From positions 62,001 to 126,000 of the forward strand of contig NZ_JACHGU010000004.1 of NCBI RefSeq assembly GCF_014202435.1: a stretch of 64,000 nt of DNA, read 5' to 3'. This DNA comes from Pseudoxanthomonas broegbernensis. Lineage in GTDB: Bacteria; Pseudomonadota; Gammaproteobacteria; Xanthomonadales; Xanthomonadaceae. The notes beneath the pieces were generated by a model. It ran no database searches. It was given only the letters and a program-made list of their open reading frames with translations, and was not told where the DNA came from. The translations under genes were made by a program, and so were the position numbers. This document shows positions 41,352 through 50,424 of this stretch, piece after piece; the stretch's first letter is position 1, and each line of letters starts with the position of its first letter.

Positions 41352-43033
41352 CGGGCCTCGCCTTCCTGTTTGTTTCCCTCCCCGGCGCCGCGCGCGAGGG
41401 GGGTGGAAGCGGCGGCCCATCGCGCCAGCGCCTCGCGCCCGATCTTGGCGTTGTGGCGGATGTCGACCGGGAAGCCCGGATGGCGCAGGAACCGGCCGAT
41501 GCGCGCGGTATGCGGGTGGCGCGCGCCGATCTGCCGCAATTCGTCCTCGATGCGCGCGAACCCGGCCGCGCGCACGCCCGGCGCCAGTTCCACGCACAGC
41601 ACCGGCACCTGCGCGCCGGGCGCGCCGACGCCGACCAGCGCGGTGCGGCGCACCTGCGGATGCACGTTGAACACCGGCTCGGCCTGTTCGGTGTACAGCG
41701 GGCCATCGGCCGCCTCCACCCGCTGGGTCTTGCGGCCGCAGAACCACAGCCGGCCCTCGGCGTCGAAGTAGCCGACATCGCCCATGCGGTGGACCACGCG
41801 CACGCTGCCGTCGGCCCGGCGCTCTGCGATCTTGGCCGCGCGCGTGGCCGCCTCGCGGTTGAAGTAGCCGTCGGTGGCGGTGGGGCCGGCGACGGTGATC
41901 TCTCCCACCTGCCCGGGCGCCAGTTCGCGCACGCCGGACCAGTCGGCGATGGGCGCATCGTCGATGGCGACGATCCGGACTTCGTTCGGCGGCACCGGGC
42001 GGCCCACGCAGGTGCCGGCGCCGGCCTCGGTGGCCGCGCGCGTCCGCTCCAGCTCGCGGCCCTCGATCACGGCCACCGGCAGGCACTCGGTGGCGCCGTA
42101 GGGCGTCCAGAACTGGGCATCGTCCGGCAGCAGCGCGCGCATCCTGGCCACCACCTCCGGCGGCACCGGCGCACCGGCCGAGGTGACCCGGCGCAGCGTC
42201 GGCAGCGGTGCGCCATGGTCGGCCAGCACCTTCATCAGCGCCGGCGAGCCGAACAACTGGGTCGCGCCGAAGCGGGCGATGGCCGCATGCAGCTTGCGCG
42301 GGTCGGCCCGCGCCGGGCGCGTGGGGTCCATGTCCGGGATCACCGAGGTCAGCCCCAGCGCCGGGTCGAACAACGCGAACGGCGGGAAGGTGGGCAGGTC
42401 CACGCCGCCGGCCTGGATGCCGAAGGCCTGGCGCATCATGTCGATCTGGGCGACGAAGTGGCGATGGCGGTAGACCACGCCCTTGGGTACGCCGGTGGAG
42501 CCGCTGGTGAACAGGATCGCGGCGACCTCGTCCGGCGCGGTATCGGCCAGTTGCGGGCCCGCGGCCGCGCCGGCGCGCTCGATCCTCGCCAGGGTGGTCC
42601 CGCCCCAGCCCCAACGGCGGCCGACCGTGACCAGGCACCGCGCCGACCGGGCCCATCCCAGCGCCAGGCGCGCCACGTGCGCCAGCGGGATGCCGACGAA
42701 GGCCTGCGGCCGCGCCTCGTCCAGGCACTGCTTCAGCGCGCGCCGGTCGATGCCCGGATCGACCAGCACCGGCACCGCGCCGGCCTTGAACAGGGCGAAC
42801 ATCAGCGCGAAGAATTCCGGCGAGGGCCGCACCATCACCACCGTGCGCATGCCGCGGCCGATGCCGTGGCCGGCCAGGCCAGCGGCGAGGGCGTTGCTGC
42901 GCGCGTCCAATTGGGCGTAGGTCATCACCAAGGCGTAGCCACCATCGCGCCCGGGGCAGTGCATCGCCACCCGGTCCGGCGCCGCGGCCGCCAGCCGGGG
43001 CAGCGCCGCGGCGATGTTGCAGGGATCGCTCAT
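41348..43033 (-). CDS. oleC: OleC, beta-lactone synthetase (AMP-binding family)
   Basis: 561-residue acyl-AMP-ligase-fold enzyme that turns the OleD beta-hydroxy acid into a beta-lactone using ATP. P-loop-like [18 protein letters not shown] (about residues 174-191), [44 protein letters not shown], and the hinge/C-terminal lysine [16 protein letters not shown] 43033 ([11 protein letters not shown]). It probably has its own promoter, because a divergent gene (43293) separates it from oleB. Confidence 0.93.
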   Translation of the reverse strand: MSDPCNIAAALPRLAAAAPDRVAMHCPGRDGGYALVMTYAQLDARSNALAAGLAGHGIGRGMRTVVMVRPSPEFFALMFALFKAGAVPVLVDPGIDRRALKQCLDEARPQAFVGIPLAHVARLALGWARSARCLVTVGRRWGWGGTTLARIERAGAAAGPQLADTAPDEVAAILFTSGSTGVPKGVVYRHRHFVAQIDMMRQAFGIQAGGVDLPTFPPFALFDPALGLTSVIPDMDPTRPARADPRKLHAAIARFGATQLFGSPALMKVLADHGAPLPTLRRVTSAGAPVPPEVVARMRALLPDDAQFWTPYGATECLPVAVIEGRELERTRAATEAGAGTCVGRPVPPNEVRIVAIDDAPIADWSGVRELAPGQVGEITVAGPTATDGYFNREAATRAAKIAERRADGSVRVVHRMGDVGYFDAEGRLWFCGRKTQRVEAADGPLYTEQAEPVFNVHPQVRRTALVGVGAPGAQVPVLCVELAPGVRAAGFARIEDELRQIGARHPHTARIGRFLRHPGFPVDIRHNAKIGREALARWAAASTPLARGAGEGNKQEGEAR

Positions 43034-43292
43034 GCCCGGATTATCGCCCGCGCCGGCCACGGCGGGCAGCGCGCGCAGGCGGCGCCAGGAAGATGCGCCG
43101 CACGGCGGGCGGCGGCACGCGCATGGCGGCCGTGCATGGCCGAACCCGGCCGGCATTCACAGGCACGGCCCGGTCCGCCGCACCGGCGCCCGGCCGCCCC
43201 GGCCCGGCCCGGCCCGCCTCTTGCGCATCGGGCCGGGCCGGAAAAGAATCCGCGATCCTTCCCCCGCTGCTGCCGCGCAAGGCCCGGCTCCC

Positions 43293-43721
43293 ATGCACCC
43301 CTGCCTGACCTGCGGCGCCTGCTGCACGCAGTACCGCGTCGCCTTCCACTGGATGGAATCGGACGAGTTCGCCCAGGGCGGGGTGCCGGCGGAGCTGACC
43401 GAGCGCTTGGACCCGCACCGGCTGTGCATGCGCGGTACCCGTTCGGCGCCGGTGCGCTGCGTGGCCCTAGACGCGGAGATCGGCGTGCGCTCGCGCTGCA
43501 GCATCCATCCGCATCGCCCGTCGGTGTGCCGGCAGGTGGATGCGTCCTGGGAATTCGGCGCGCCCAGCCCGCAGTGCGACCGCGCTCGCCTCGCCCACGG
43601 GCTGCCGGTGCTGAACGCCGGCGACTGGCGCTGGCGCGACGACGCCGGCAACGACGACAGCCATCCCGACGACAACGGCAACAGCCCTTCCTCGCCGCCG
43701 CTCACCCCGATCGCCGCATAG
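43293..43721 (+). CDS. YkgJ family CxxCxxCC metal-binding protein
   Basis: 142 residues. CLTCGACCTQYRVAF has the C-x-x-C-x-x-C-C motif of the YkgJ/UPF0153 family (zinc or iron-sulphur chelating), and C-S-I-H-P-H-R-P-S-V-C-R with CDRARLAHGLP completes it. The tail is low-complexity (Asp, Asn, Ser, Pro). It lies inside the olefin cluster but on the opposite strand: divergent from oleC and convergent with oleB (32-base gap). Function unknown. Confidence 0.85.
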   Translation: MHPCLTCGACCTQYRVAFHWMESDEFAQGGVPAELTERLDPHRLCMRGTRSAPVRCVALDAEIGVRSRCSIHPHRPSVCRQVDASWEFGAPSPQCDRARLAHGLPVLNAGDWRWRDDAGNDDSHPDDNGNSPSSPPLTPIAA

Positions 43722-43753
43722 GCCGGCGGGCGGGCGGGGCCGTGCGCCCGGGC

Positions 43754-44671
43754 CTACGGCGTGGGCGGATGCGCATCGAGGAACGCGCGGATCGCCGGCA
43801 CCAGCACCTCGTGCTTGTCCTCCAGCACGTAGTGGCCGGCATCGTCGAAGGCGTGCACCTGCGCCTGCGGCAGGTCGGCGCGGAAGCGTTCCAGGAAGTG
43901 ACGGTCGAACACGAAATCCTTCAGCCCCCAGCCGATGAAGGCCGGGCGGTCGGCGAAGGACGGCAGCGCCTTGCCCGCCGCCTCCAGCAGCGGCCAGGCC
44001 GCATCCTTAGGCGACAGCGGGATGTCCTGCATGAAGCGCACGGTGGAGATGCGGTTGTTCCACGAGTCGTACGGGGCCACGTAGGCGCGGCGCACCTCGG
44101 GGGGCATCTTCCGCCTCACGCCCAGGTGCGAGGCCCCGGCGGAGAACGCGTTGAAGGTGCGGATCAGCACCTCGCCGACGAAGTAGTCGCGGCCCAGCGC
44201 GATCTGCCAGGGCATCGCCTTGGCCGCCGGCATCGGGAACGCGGCGGTGTTGAGGATCACCAGCCGCCGCACCTGCGCGGCGTGCGCCAGCGCCCAGCCA
44301 AAGCCGATCATCCCGCCCCAGTCGTGCACGGCCAGAGTCACCGGGGTGGCGTCGTCGATGCCGGCGTGGCGCAGCAGCGCCTCCAGGTCGTCCACCCGCG
44401 AGCGCAGGGTGTAGTCGTAGCGCGGCGTGGCGGCGAGCCGGTCGTCCGGCTTGTCGGACAGGCCCATGCCGACGTGGTCGGGGACGATGACGCGGTACGT
44501 GTCCGCAAGCCCGGCCACCAGCGTGCGCCAGTAGTAGCTCCACGACGGGTTGCCGTGCAGGGCGACGATCGCTTCGCCGTCGCGCGGGCCTTCGTCCAGG
44601 TAGGACATGGCGATGCCCGGACGCACCTCGAAGCGCTTCGGGCCGGGGGGGTAACCGGGAAAGTCCGTCAT
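43754..44671 (-). CDS. oleB: OleB, beta-lactone decarboxylase (alpha/beta hydrolase)
   Basis: 305-residue haloalkane-dehalogenase-type hydrolase that removes CO2 from the OleC beta-lactone to leave a cis-olefin. LHGNPSWSYYWR (oxyanion region), the nucleophile Asp in AVHDWGGMIGFGW (about residue 117), and the catalytic His in FDDAGHYVLED. ATG 44671 follows GGAGG closely; GTG 44680 is in frame. It follows oleA (66 bases). Family resemblance alone would suggest a dehalogenase; the ole neighbours decide. Confidence 0.92.
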   Translation of the reverse strand: MTDFPGYPPGPKRFEVRPGIAMSYLDEGPRDGEAIVALHGNPSWSYYWRTLVAGLADTYRVIVPDHVGMGLSDKPDDRLAATPRYDYTLRSRVDDLEALLRHAGIDDATPVTLAVHDWGGMIGFGWALAHAAQVRRLVILNTAAFPMPAAKAMPWQIALGRDYFVGEVLIRTFNAFSAGASHLGVRRKMPPEVRRAYVAPYDSWNNRISTVRFMQDIPLSPKDAAWPLLEAAGKALPSFADRPAFIGWGLKDFVFDRHFLERFRADLPQAQVHAFDDAGHYVLEDKHEVLVPAIRAFLDAHPPTP

Positions 44672-44737
44672 GGCCTCCACCTGTGCGAAGGGCCGGACGG
44701 GCCGGCCCTCGCGCTCACTTCCGGCGCGCGTCCCGCA

Positions 44738-45754
44738 TCACCACTCCACCTCGGCCATCGAACAGTTCAGCCCGGAGCCGATTCCCAGCAGGGCGATGCG
44801 GTCGCCCTTCTTCAGGCGGCCCAGCTCCTTGAGCTTGCTCAGCACGATCGGCACCGAGGCCGGGCCGATGTTGCCGTGCTCGCCGAAGATGGTCATGACC
44901 TTCTTCGGGTCCACGCCCAGCGACTTGATGAAGGCCTGGGTGTGCGGGCGGCTGACCTGGTGGATGACGAACTGGTCCAGCTCGTCCACCGCCCAGCCCA
45001 GCGCCAGCTTGGCCGCGGCGAAGGTCTTGGTGGCCAGCTTGATGCCCTCGATCAGCAGCAGCCGGGTGTCGGTGACCATGCGGTCCAGGTTGCCGCGGCA
45101 CAGTTGGTTGAACTCGGTGGCCGAGCGGGTCACCCCGCCCTTGTAGCGCGGCGCGTCCGGGACCAGCTCGCGGCGCGCCAGCACCATCGCCGCCGCGCCG
45201 CTGCCCAGGGTCAGGGCGGCCATCTCGTCGCGGAACTGCTGCTCGGTCATGTCCGGGGAGGCCATGCGCTCCAGGGTCTTCTCGTAGACCAGGTTGGCGG
45301 TCTCGCCATCGACCACCAGGGCGTAGTCGATCTCCCCGCGCTCCAGCATGCGCGCGGCGATGTCCATGCCGTTGATGAAGGCCAGGCACGCGTTGGCGAC
45401 GTCGAAGGTCATGCACTCGTCGCCGACGCCGAGGTTGCCGGAGACGATGGACGCGGTGGAAGGCTCCAGGTAGTCGCGGCTGACCGAGGTGTTGACCAGC
45501 AGGCCGATCTTCTCCACGCCGATGCCGGCGTCGATCAGGGCCTTGCGCGCGGCCAGGGTGGCCACGTCGGACGCCTGCTGGCCGTCGTCCCACATGCGGC
45601 GCGCGTGGATGCCGGCGATGTCGCCGAGCACGTCGATGCGGATGCCCAGCCGGTCCAGCGTCGGCTTGAGCCGTACGTTGATTTCCTGCGAGGTCAGCGT
45701 GTGCGGCGCGTCGATGTGCGCAAGTCCCGCGATGGAGACGTTCTTGAAAAGCAT
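44738..45754 (-). CDS. oleA: OleA, acyl-CoA condensing thiolase
   Basis: 338 residues, thiolase fold. Joins two long-chain acyl-CoAs by non-decarboxylative Claisen condensation to a 2-alkyl-3-ketoacid, the first step of hydrocarbon synthesis. Visible catalytic residues: Cys123 in VANACLAFING, His265 in FVIHQVSRPHTQ, Asn295 in EHGNIGPASVP and Glu97 in RDYLEPSTAS; the spacing equals that of X. campestris OleA (C143, H285, N315, E117 in its published numbering, a constant offset of 20). It is the first gene of the cluster. Confidence 0.94.
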   Translation of the reverse strand: MLFKNVSIAGLAHIDAPHTLTSQEINVRLKPTLDRLGIRIDVLGDIAGIHARRMWDDGQQASDVATLAARKALIDAGIGVEKIGLLVNTSVSRDYLEPSTASIVSGNLGVGDECMTFDVANACLAFINGMDIAARMLERGEIDYALVVDGETANLVYEKTLERMASPDMTEQQFRDEMAALTLGSGAAAMVLARRELVPDAPRYKGGVTRSATEFNQLCRGNLDRMVTDTRLLLIEGIKLATKTFAAAKLALGWAVDELDQFVIHQVSRPHTQAFIKSLGVDPKKVMTIFGEHGNIGPASVPIVLSKLKELGRLKKGDRIALLGIGSGLNCSMAEVEW

Positions 45755-45850
45755 GGCAGGGGCGCGCCGATCGGCGAAAGGGCCGACAATTCTACCGGTT
45801 GGCCGTGGTTACCGCACCTTCGAGTACGGAAGCGCCGGGGCGCGGGCCTC

Positions 45851-46174
45851 TCAGGGGGCGCAGCGCCAGGCGGCGAAACGCTGGCTGCCCGCGGCCGGCT
45901 CGCCCAGCGGCTGCAGGACGTTGGCGCCCAGGCCGGGCGCCTCGTTGCGCGCCAGGGTCTCCAGTTCGTCGCGGACCTTGACCGCATTGCGCTCGTACAG
46001 GGCGACGTTGTGCTTGACCGAAACCTCGATGTCGCCCTGCTTGGCGCAGCCGGCCGGCGCCGCCCCGGCGGGGATCACGCGCACCGCCCGGGCCTCGGGC
46101 TGGAGCGATACCCAGGTGCAGGCGGCCAGGGGAACGACCAGGAGGAGCAGGACGGGCAGGCGGAAAATCGACAT
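45851..46174 (-). CDS. DUF4156 lipoprotein
   Basis: 107 residues with a lipoprotein signal: MSIFRLPVLLLLVVPLAAC gives the lipobox LAAC, so cleavage and lipidation at Cys19 is predicted. The mature part (VRVIPAGAAPAGCAKQGDIEVSVKH, VRDELETLARNEAPGLGANVLQPL, WRCAP) matches DUF4156, with three Cys. Located between oleA and an M16 peptidase, with no clear link to either. Function unknown. Confidence 0.85.
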   Translation of the reverse strand: MSIFRLPVLLLLVVPLAACTWVSLQPEARAVRVIPAGAAPAGCAKQGDIEVSVKHNVALYERNAVKVRDELETLARNEAPGLGANVLQPLGEPAAGSQRFAAWRCAP

Positions 46175-46391
46175 GGATCGGGTCCCGGGCGGTGAAGAGG
46201 CGGTCGGCCGCAAGCCTGCCGGCCGACGGATGAATGATGTCCGAGCGGGAAGCCCGTGGCAAAGGCCGGCCGCGCCGTCGCACCGTCGCACCGGCGACGG
46301 CGACGGCGACGGGCCGGAGGCGCATTCCTGCGCGAACCTGCGCCTCGGCCAGCGTCGCCGATGCGCAGCGCCGGCCTGGCGGACGCCGCGC

Positions 46392-49253
46392 CTATTCCGC
46401 CGCGGCCGCCGGCCGGCCGTCCGCGTCCACCACCCGAACCTCGCCCAGGCCCAGCGCGCGCACCGGCTGCTCGACCTGCTTCAGGTCGCCCACCACCACC
46501 CAGACCAGCCGGTCCGGGTCCAGGGCGGTGGCGGCCTGCTTCACCTGGTCCACGGTCAGGCTCTCGATCTCGGCCTTGCGCCGGACCACGTAGTCGTCCG
46601 GGCGGTCGTAGCGGACGATGCCGCCGATGGCGCCCATCACCGCGCGACCGGTCTCGTAGGCGCCGGGCAGGCTGCGGATCTCGGTGGCCTGGATCTTGGC
46701 GACCTCGGCCGCGCTCGGCGGCGCCTTGCCGCTGGCGTACTGGCGCACCTCGCGGTCCAGCTCGGCCAGCGATTCGGCGGTCCGGTCGATCTGCACCGGG
46801 GCGAAGGCCATCCACGGCCGTTGGCCCAGCGCGCCGGAGGCGAAGCTGTAGGCGCCATAGGCCCAGTGCTTGTCCTCGCGCAGGTTCATGTTCAGGCGCG
46901 AGGAGAACTCGCCGCCCAGCACCGAGTTGGCCACGTCGAAGCGGATGCTGCCCGGGTCCTTGGTCGAGGGCACCACCTGGCCGGCGAGGAGGGTGGCCTG
47001 CACCGCGCCGGGCTGGTCGATCAGGTAGACCGCCGGCCGGGCCGGGCGCTGCACCGCCGGGATCGCCTCGGCGGCGATGGCCGGGGCGCCGGCCTTCCAG
47101 TCGCCGAAATGCTTCTCCAGCAGCGGCACCACCTCCGCCAGGGTGGTATCGCCCACCACGATCAAGGTGGCGCCGTCCGGGCGCACCCACTGGCGATGGA
47201 AGGCGGCCAGGTCGTCGCGGGTCAGCGCGGCGATGGAGGCCTCGGTGCCGCTGCCGCTGAACGGGATCGCATAGGGGTGGCCTTCGCCGTACAGCAGCGG
47301 CGGCAGCACGCGCTGGGCGGCGCCGTTCGGGCGCGCTTTCTCCTGGGCGATGCCGGCCAGCCAGGTGGCGCGCACGCGGTCGATCTCCTTCTGCTCGAAG
47401 CGCGGGCGCCGCAGCATGTCGGCGTACAGGCCCAGCGAGGCGTCCAGGTTCTCCTTCAGCGCCGACAGCGAGGCGTTGGCGCCGTCCAGCGAGGCGCCGG
47501 CGGCAAGGCTGGCGCCCAGCGACTCGGCGCGGTTGGCGAAGCCCAGGGCGTCCAGCTCGCCGGCGCCCTCGTCGAGCATGGCCATGGTGAAGCTGGAGGT
47601 GCCCAGCTTGCGGCCGCGGTCGGCGGCGAAACCGCCCTTGAACTCGTAGCTGAACTGCACCACCGGCACCGCGTCGCGACGGGCCAGGATCACCGCGGTG
47701 CCGTTGCTCAGCGTGGCCCGCTCCAGCGCCGGGAACTTCAGGTCCGGGAAGCGCTCGGGCATCGGCACGCCGCCGCTGCGGTCCACCTTGCCATCGGTCG
47801 TGGCGTATTTCGCGTCCGGCCTGGGCAGATCGAACGGCGCCGGCGTGGGCGAGGGCTCCTCCTCCAGCACGGTGCGCTCGCCCGGCAGCACCACCAGGGT
47901 GTGCGAGCCGTCGCCCAGCCAGGCACGGCCGGCGCGCTGGAGGTCGGACGCGGTGGCGCGCTCGATCGCCGCCAGGCTGTCGCGGTAGCAACCGGGATTG
48001 CCGGTATAGACCGCGCATTCGGCCAGCGCATCGGCCTTGCCGCCGAAGCCGCCGATGCGCTCCACCCCGCGCACCACCTGCGCCTTGAGTACGGTCTGCG
48101 CCTGCTGCAGTTCGGCGGCGGTGGGGCCTTCGGCCAGCAGCCGGGCGATCTCCTCGCCGATGATCGCCTCCACCCGGGCCGGGTCCACGCCCTGCTTGAC
48201 GTCGGCGCTGACGTAGAAGGTGGAGGCCAGCTCGAACGGCTGCACGTAGGCGCTGACCTTGTCGGCCAGCTTCTCGTCGAACACCAGGCGCCGGTCCAGG
48301 CGCGAACTCTTGCTGCCGCCCAGCACCCGGGCCAGCACCGTCAGGTATTCCAGGTCGGTACTGCCGTAGCGGTCCACGCTCCAGGCGCGGTAGATGCGCG
48401 CCTGCGGCACCTTGTCGGTCATGGTCGCGCGCGTGGCATCGCGCCGGGCGGGACCGGCCTGCACCCGCGGCAGGGCCGGGCCGGCGGGAATGCCGCCGAA
48501 ATAGCGGGCGGCCTTCTCCCGGGCCGTGGCCAGGTCGATGTCGCCGGCCAGCACCAGCACCGCGTTGTTGGGGCCGTACCAGGCGCGGAACCACTGCTTC
48601 ACGTCCTCCAGCGAGGCCGCGTTGAGGTCGTTCATCGAGCCGATGGTGCTGTGGTGGTACGGGTGGCCCTTGGGGTAGAGGGCGCGGTAGATCTCGTCGT
48701 CGGCCTGGCCGTAGGGCTGGTTCTCGCCCTGGCGCTTCTCGTTCTGGACCACGCCGCGCTGCTCGTCCAGGGTCTTCTGGTCGATCGCGCCCAGCAGGTG
48801 GCCCATGCGGTCCGACTCCATCCACAGCGCCAGGTCCAGCGCGGTGGTGGGCACGTTCTGGAAGTAGTTGGTGCGGTCCAGCCAGGTGGTGCCGTTCATG
48901 TCGGTCGCGCCGACCAGCTCGAACGGCTCGAAGTATTCGCCCGGGTGGTTCTCCGAGCCGTTGAACATCAGGTGCTCGAACAGGTGGGCGAAGCCGCTGC
49001 GCCCGGCCGGCTCGTCCTTGCTGCCCACGTGGTACCAGACGTTCACCGCCACGATCGGCGCCTTGCGGTCGGTATGCACGACCACGCGCAGGCCGTTGGG
49101 CAGGGTGAATTCCTCGTAGGGGATCAGCGCCTGCGCGGCGCCGGCAGCGGCGTCCTTGGCCTTCGCGGGCGGGGGCGCCAGCGCCGCCAGGCCGAGCGAG
49201 GCGGCGATGGCCAGGACCAGGGCGGCCGGACGTGGCCTGCGGGATACCGTCAT
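46392..49253 (-). CDS. exported M16 zinc peptidase (pitrilysin family)
   Basis: 953 residues with a signal peptide (ALVLAIAASLGLAALAPPPAKA). Zinc motif HLFEHLMFNGSENHPG (HxxEH) and distal Glu in RGVVQNEKRQGENQPYG; PYHHSTIGSMNDL follows, as in the pitrilysin/PqqL group. The second half holds a degenerate M16 domain. A periplasmic peptide-degrading protease is likely. It is a different subtype from the one at 34833 (about 25% similar by eye). The gap to the next gene (240 bases) holds the GGTG-N16-CACC operator of the following gene. Confidence 0.9.
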   Translation of the reverse strand: MTVSRRPRPAALVLAIAASLGLAALAPPPAKAKDAAAGAAQALIPYEEFTLPNGLRVVVHTDRKAPIVAVNVWYHVGSKDEPAGRSGFAHLFEHLMFNGSENHPGEYFEPFELVGATDMNGTTWLDRTNYFQNVPTTALDLALWMESDRMGHLLGAIDQKTLDEQRGVVQNEKRQGENQPYGQADDEIYRALYPKGHPYHHSTIGSMNDLNAASLEDVKQWFRAWYGPNNAVLVLAGDIDLATAREKAARYFGGIPAGPALPRVQAGPARRDATRATMTDKVPQARIYRAWSVDRYGSTDLEYLTVLARVLGGSKSSRLDRRLVFDEKLADKVSAYVQPFELASTFYVSADVKQGVDPARVEAIIGEEIARLLAEGPTAAELQQAQTVLKAQVVRGVERIGGFGGKADALAECAVYTGNPGCYRDSLAAIERATASDLQRAGRAWLGDGSHTLVVLPGERTVLEEEPSPTPAPFDLPRPDAKYATTDGKVDRSGGVPMPERFPDLKFPALERATLSNGTAVILARRDAVPVVQFSYEFKGGFAADRGRKLGTSSFTMAMLDEGAGELDALGFANRAESLGASLAAGASLDGANASLSALKENLDASLGLYADMLRRPRFEQKEIDRVRATWLAGIAQEKARPNGAAQRVLPPLLYGEGHPYAIPFSGSGTEASIAALTRDDLAAFHRQWVRPDGATLIVVGDTTLAEVVPLLEKHFGDWKAGAPAIAAEAIPAVQRPARPAVYLIDQPGAVQATLLAGQVVPSTKDPGSIRFDVANSVLGGEFSSRLNMNLREDKHWAYGAYSFASGALGQRPWMAFAPVQIDRTAESLAELDREVRQYASGKAPPSAAEVAKIQATEIRSLPGAYETGRAVMGAIGGIVRYDRPDDYVVRRKAEIESLTVDQVKQAATALDPDRLVWVVVGDLKQVEQPVRALGLGEVRVVDADGRPAAAAE

Positions 49254-49443
49254 GGTGGCGCTCCTTGCATGAAAGGGGTTGGGCCGATCCTAACCAGCGC
49301 CCGCGGCCTCGTGCATAGGCCACAAGGCATGCCGCCGGGCCGGCGTCTCCTCCACGGCGGGTGCGCTGGCCGGATGCGCCGGCTGAACCAACCCCCAATC
49401 GCACTCCCGGCAGCGGTCGAGGGGCTTGCGCTCACCATGTTCT

Positions 49444-49467
49444 GGTGTTTTACTTTACTACAACACC
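49444..49467. promoter_or_regulatory. GGTG-N16-CACC inverted repeat overlapping a promoter
   Basis: GGTG at 49444 and CACC at 49464 are exactly 16 bases apart, extended to TGGTGTT and AACACCA arms. I recall this motif as the binding site of a YtrA-type GntR regulator in Xanthomonas; treat that as recollection. It overlaps a weak -10 region (TTTACT at 49449 following TTGCGC at 49426), so binding would repress transcription of the small exported-protein gene starting at 49494. Confidence 0.6.
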
Positions 49468-49493
49468 ACCTCTCAAGAACACGAGAACGCATA

Positions 49494-49865
49494 ATGAACG
49501 CCCAAGCAGCCAAGATCCTGTCCCTCGCGCTGGCCCTGTCGCTGGCCGCCCCCTCCCTGCTCGCCTCGGCCGCCGAACTGCGGGTCGACCACGTGGTCGA
49601 CCTGCCGGCGGTCCAGGTCCGGCCGGACGCCGCCACGCCCAGGGTCGACCACATCGTCACCCTGGAGACCGTCCAGGTCCGCCCCGATGCCCCGCGGCAC
49701 GCCGCGCTGGCGTCGGTGCGCGAGCGCGTGGTCACTCTGGCCACCGTCTACGTACGGCCCACCGCCAAGCAACTGGCCGAACATGCGGCGACCCTCGCCG
49801 CCCGCCAGGCCGGGACGCTGACCACCCACCTGGCGTCGGACCTGGCCAGGCAGGCGCGCCCGTAG
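49494..49865 (+). CDS. small exported protein with three RVDHVVxLxxVxVRP repeats
   Basis: 123 residues. Signal peptide ILSLALALSLAAPSLLASA, then three repeats: RVDHVVDLPAVQVRPDA (30-46), RVDHIVTLETVQVRPDA (50-66) and RERVVTLATVYVRPTA (76-91), and a helical end. The repeat is a beta-prone unit ending V-x-V-R-P. Likely secreted or periplasmic. A GGTG-N16-CACC site lies about 27 bases before the start. I do not recognise a family with a known function. Confidence 0.7.
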   Translation: MNAQAAKILSLALALSLAAPSLLASAAELRVDHVVDLPAVQVRPDAATPRVDHIVTLETVQVRPDAPRHAALASVRERVVTLATVYVRPTAKQLAEHAATLAARQAGTLTTHLASDLARQARP

Positions 49866-49934
49866 CCATCGCGCGATGCCGCACCCGCCGGCCGGACGTC
49901 ACGGGCGGCGGCGGGTTCCCACGGCGCCCTTGGC

Positions 49935-49940
49935 TAGAAT
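49935..49940 (+). promoter_or_regulatory. -10 element (TAGAAT) close to the trmL start
   Basis: TAGAAT ends seven bases before the trmL ATG at 49948, so transcription should begin at or next to the start codon, giving a leaderless mRNA. No Shine-Dalgarno sequence is available. The same arrangement occurs at anmK (TACAAT 3109-3114, ATG 3121). Confidence 0.45.
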
Positions 49941-49947
49941 GGGCCGG

Positions 49948-50424
49948 ATGCACGCGCCCGTCTTCGACGTCCTGCTGTACCAGCCCGAGATCCCGCCCAA
50001 TACCGGCAATGCGATCCGGCTCTGCGCCAACGCCGGCGCGCGGCTGCACCTGATCGAGCCGCTCGGCTTCCAGATGGACGACAAGCGGCTGCGCCGCGCC
50101 GGCCTGGACTACCACGAGTTCGCCCGGGTGCGGGTGCACGCCAGCCTGGCGGCGGCGCTGAACGCGATCCGGCCGCCGCGCCTGTTCGCCCTGAGCACCC
50201 GGGGCCAGGTCCGCTTCGACCGGCCCCGCTACGCCGACGGCGACGCCTTCCTGTTCGGCGCGGAGACCCGCGGCCTGCCGGCCGACGTGCTGGAGGCGGT
50301 GCCGCAGGCCCAGCGCCTGTGCCTGCCGATGCGACCGGACAACCGCAGCCTCAACCTTTCCAACGCGGTGGCGGTGGTGGTGTTCGAGGCCTGGCGGCAG
50401 GCCGGCTTCGCCGGCAGCCGGTAG
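49948..50424 (+). CDS. trmL: tRNA (cytidine(34)-2'-O)-methyltransferase
   Basis: 158-residue SPOUT methyltransferase modifying the wobble base of tRNA-Leu. FDVLLYQPEIPPNTGNAIRLCANAGARLHLIEPLGF at the N-terminus, and the knotted SAM site FGAETRGLP, LPMRPDNRSLNLSNAVAVVVFEAWRQ at the C-terminus. The length fits TrmL rather than the longer TrmH. ATG 49948 has no Shine-Dalgarno. Confidence 0.95.
   Translation: MHAPVFDVLLYQPEIPPNTGNAIRLCANAGARLHLIEPLGFQMDDKRLRRAGLDYHEFARVRVHASLAAALNAIRPPRLFALSTRGQVRFDRPRYADGDAFLFGAETRGLPADVLEAVPQAQRLCLPMRPDNRSLNLSNAVAVVVFEAWRQAGFAGSR

Noticed and set aside
41453-46195. Very long open frame on the plus strand (about 1,580 codons) across the ole genes
   Set aside because: It lies antisense to oleA-oleD, with low-complexity His/Arg/Gly/Ala composition. 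Long antisense frames are expected at this GC content.
46290-46325. CGACGG-type short repeats
   Set aside because: Simple GC-rich repetition in a gap; no spacer structure, so not CRISPR and not a known element.
45489-49865. Another plus-strand open frame of about 1,450 codons
   Set aside because: Antisense to oleA, the DUF4156 gene and the M16 peptidase; composition is that of a shadow frame. Only the last ~120 codons are real, as the small exported protein.
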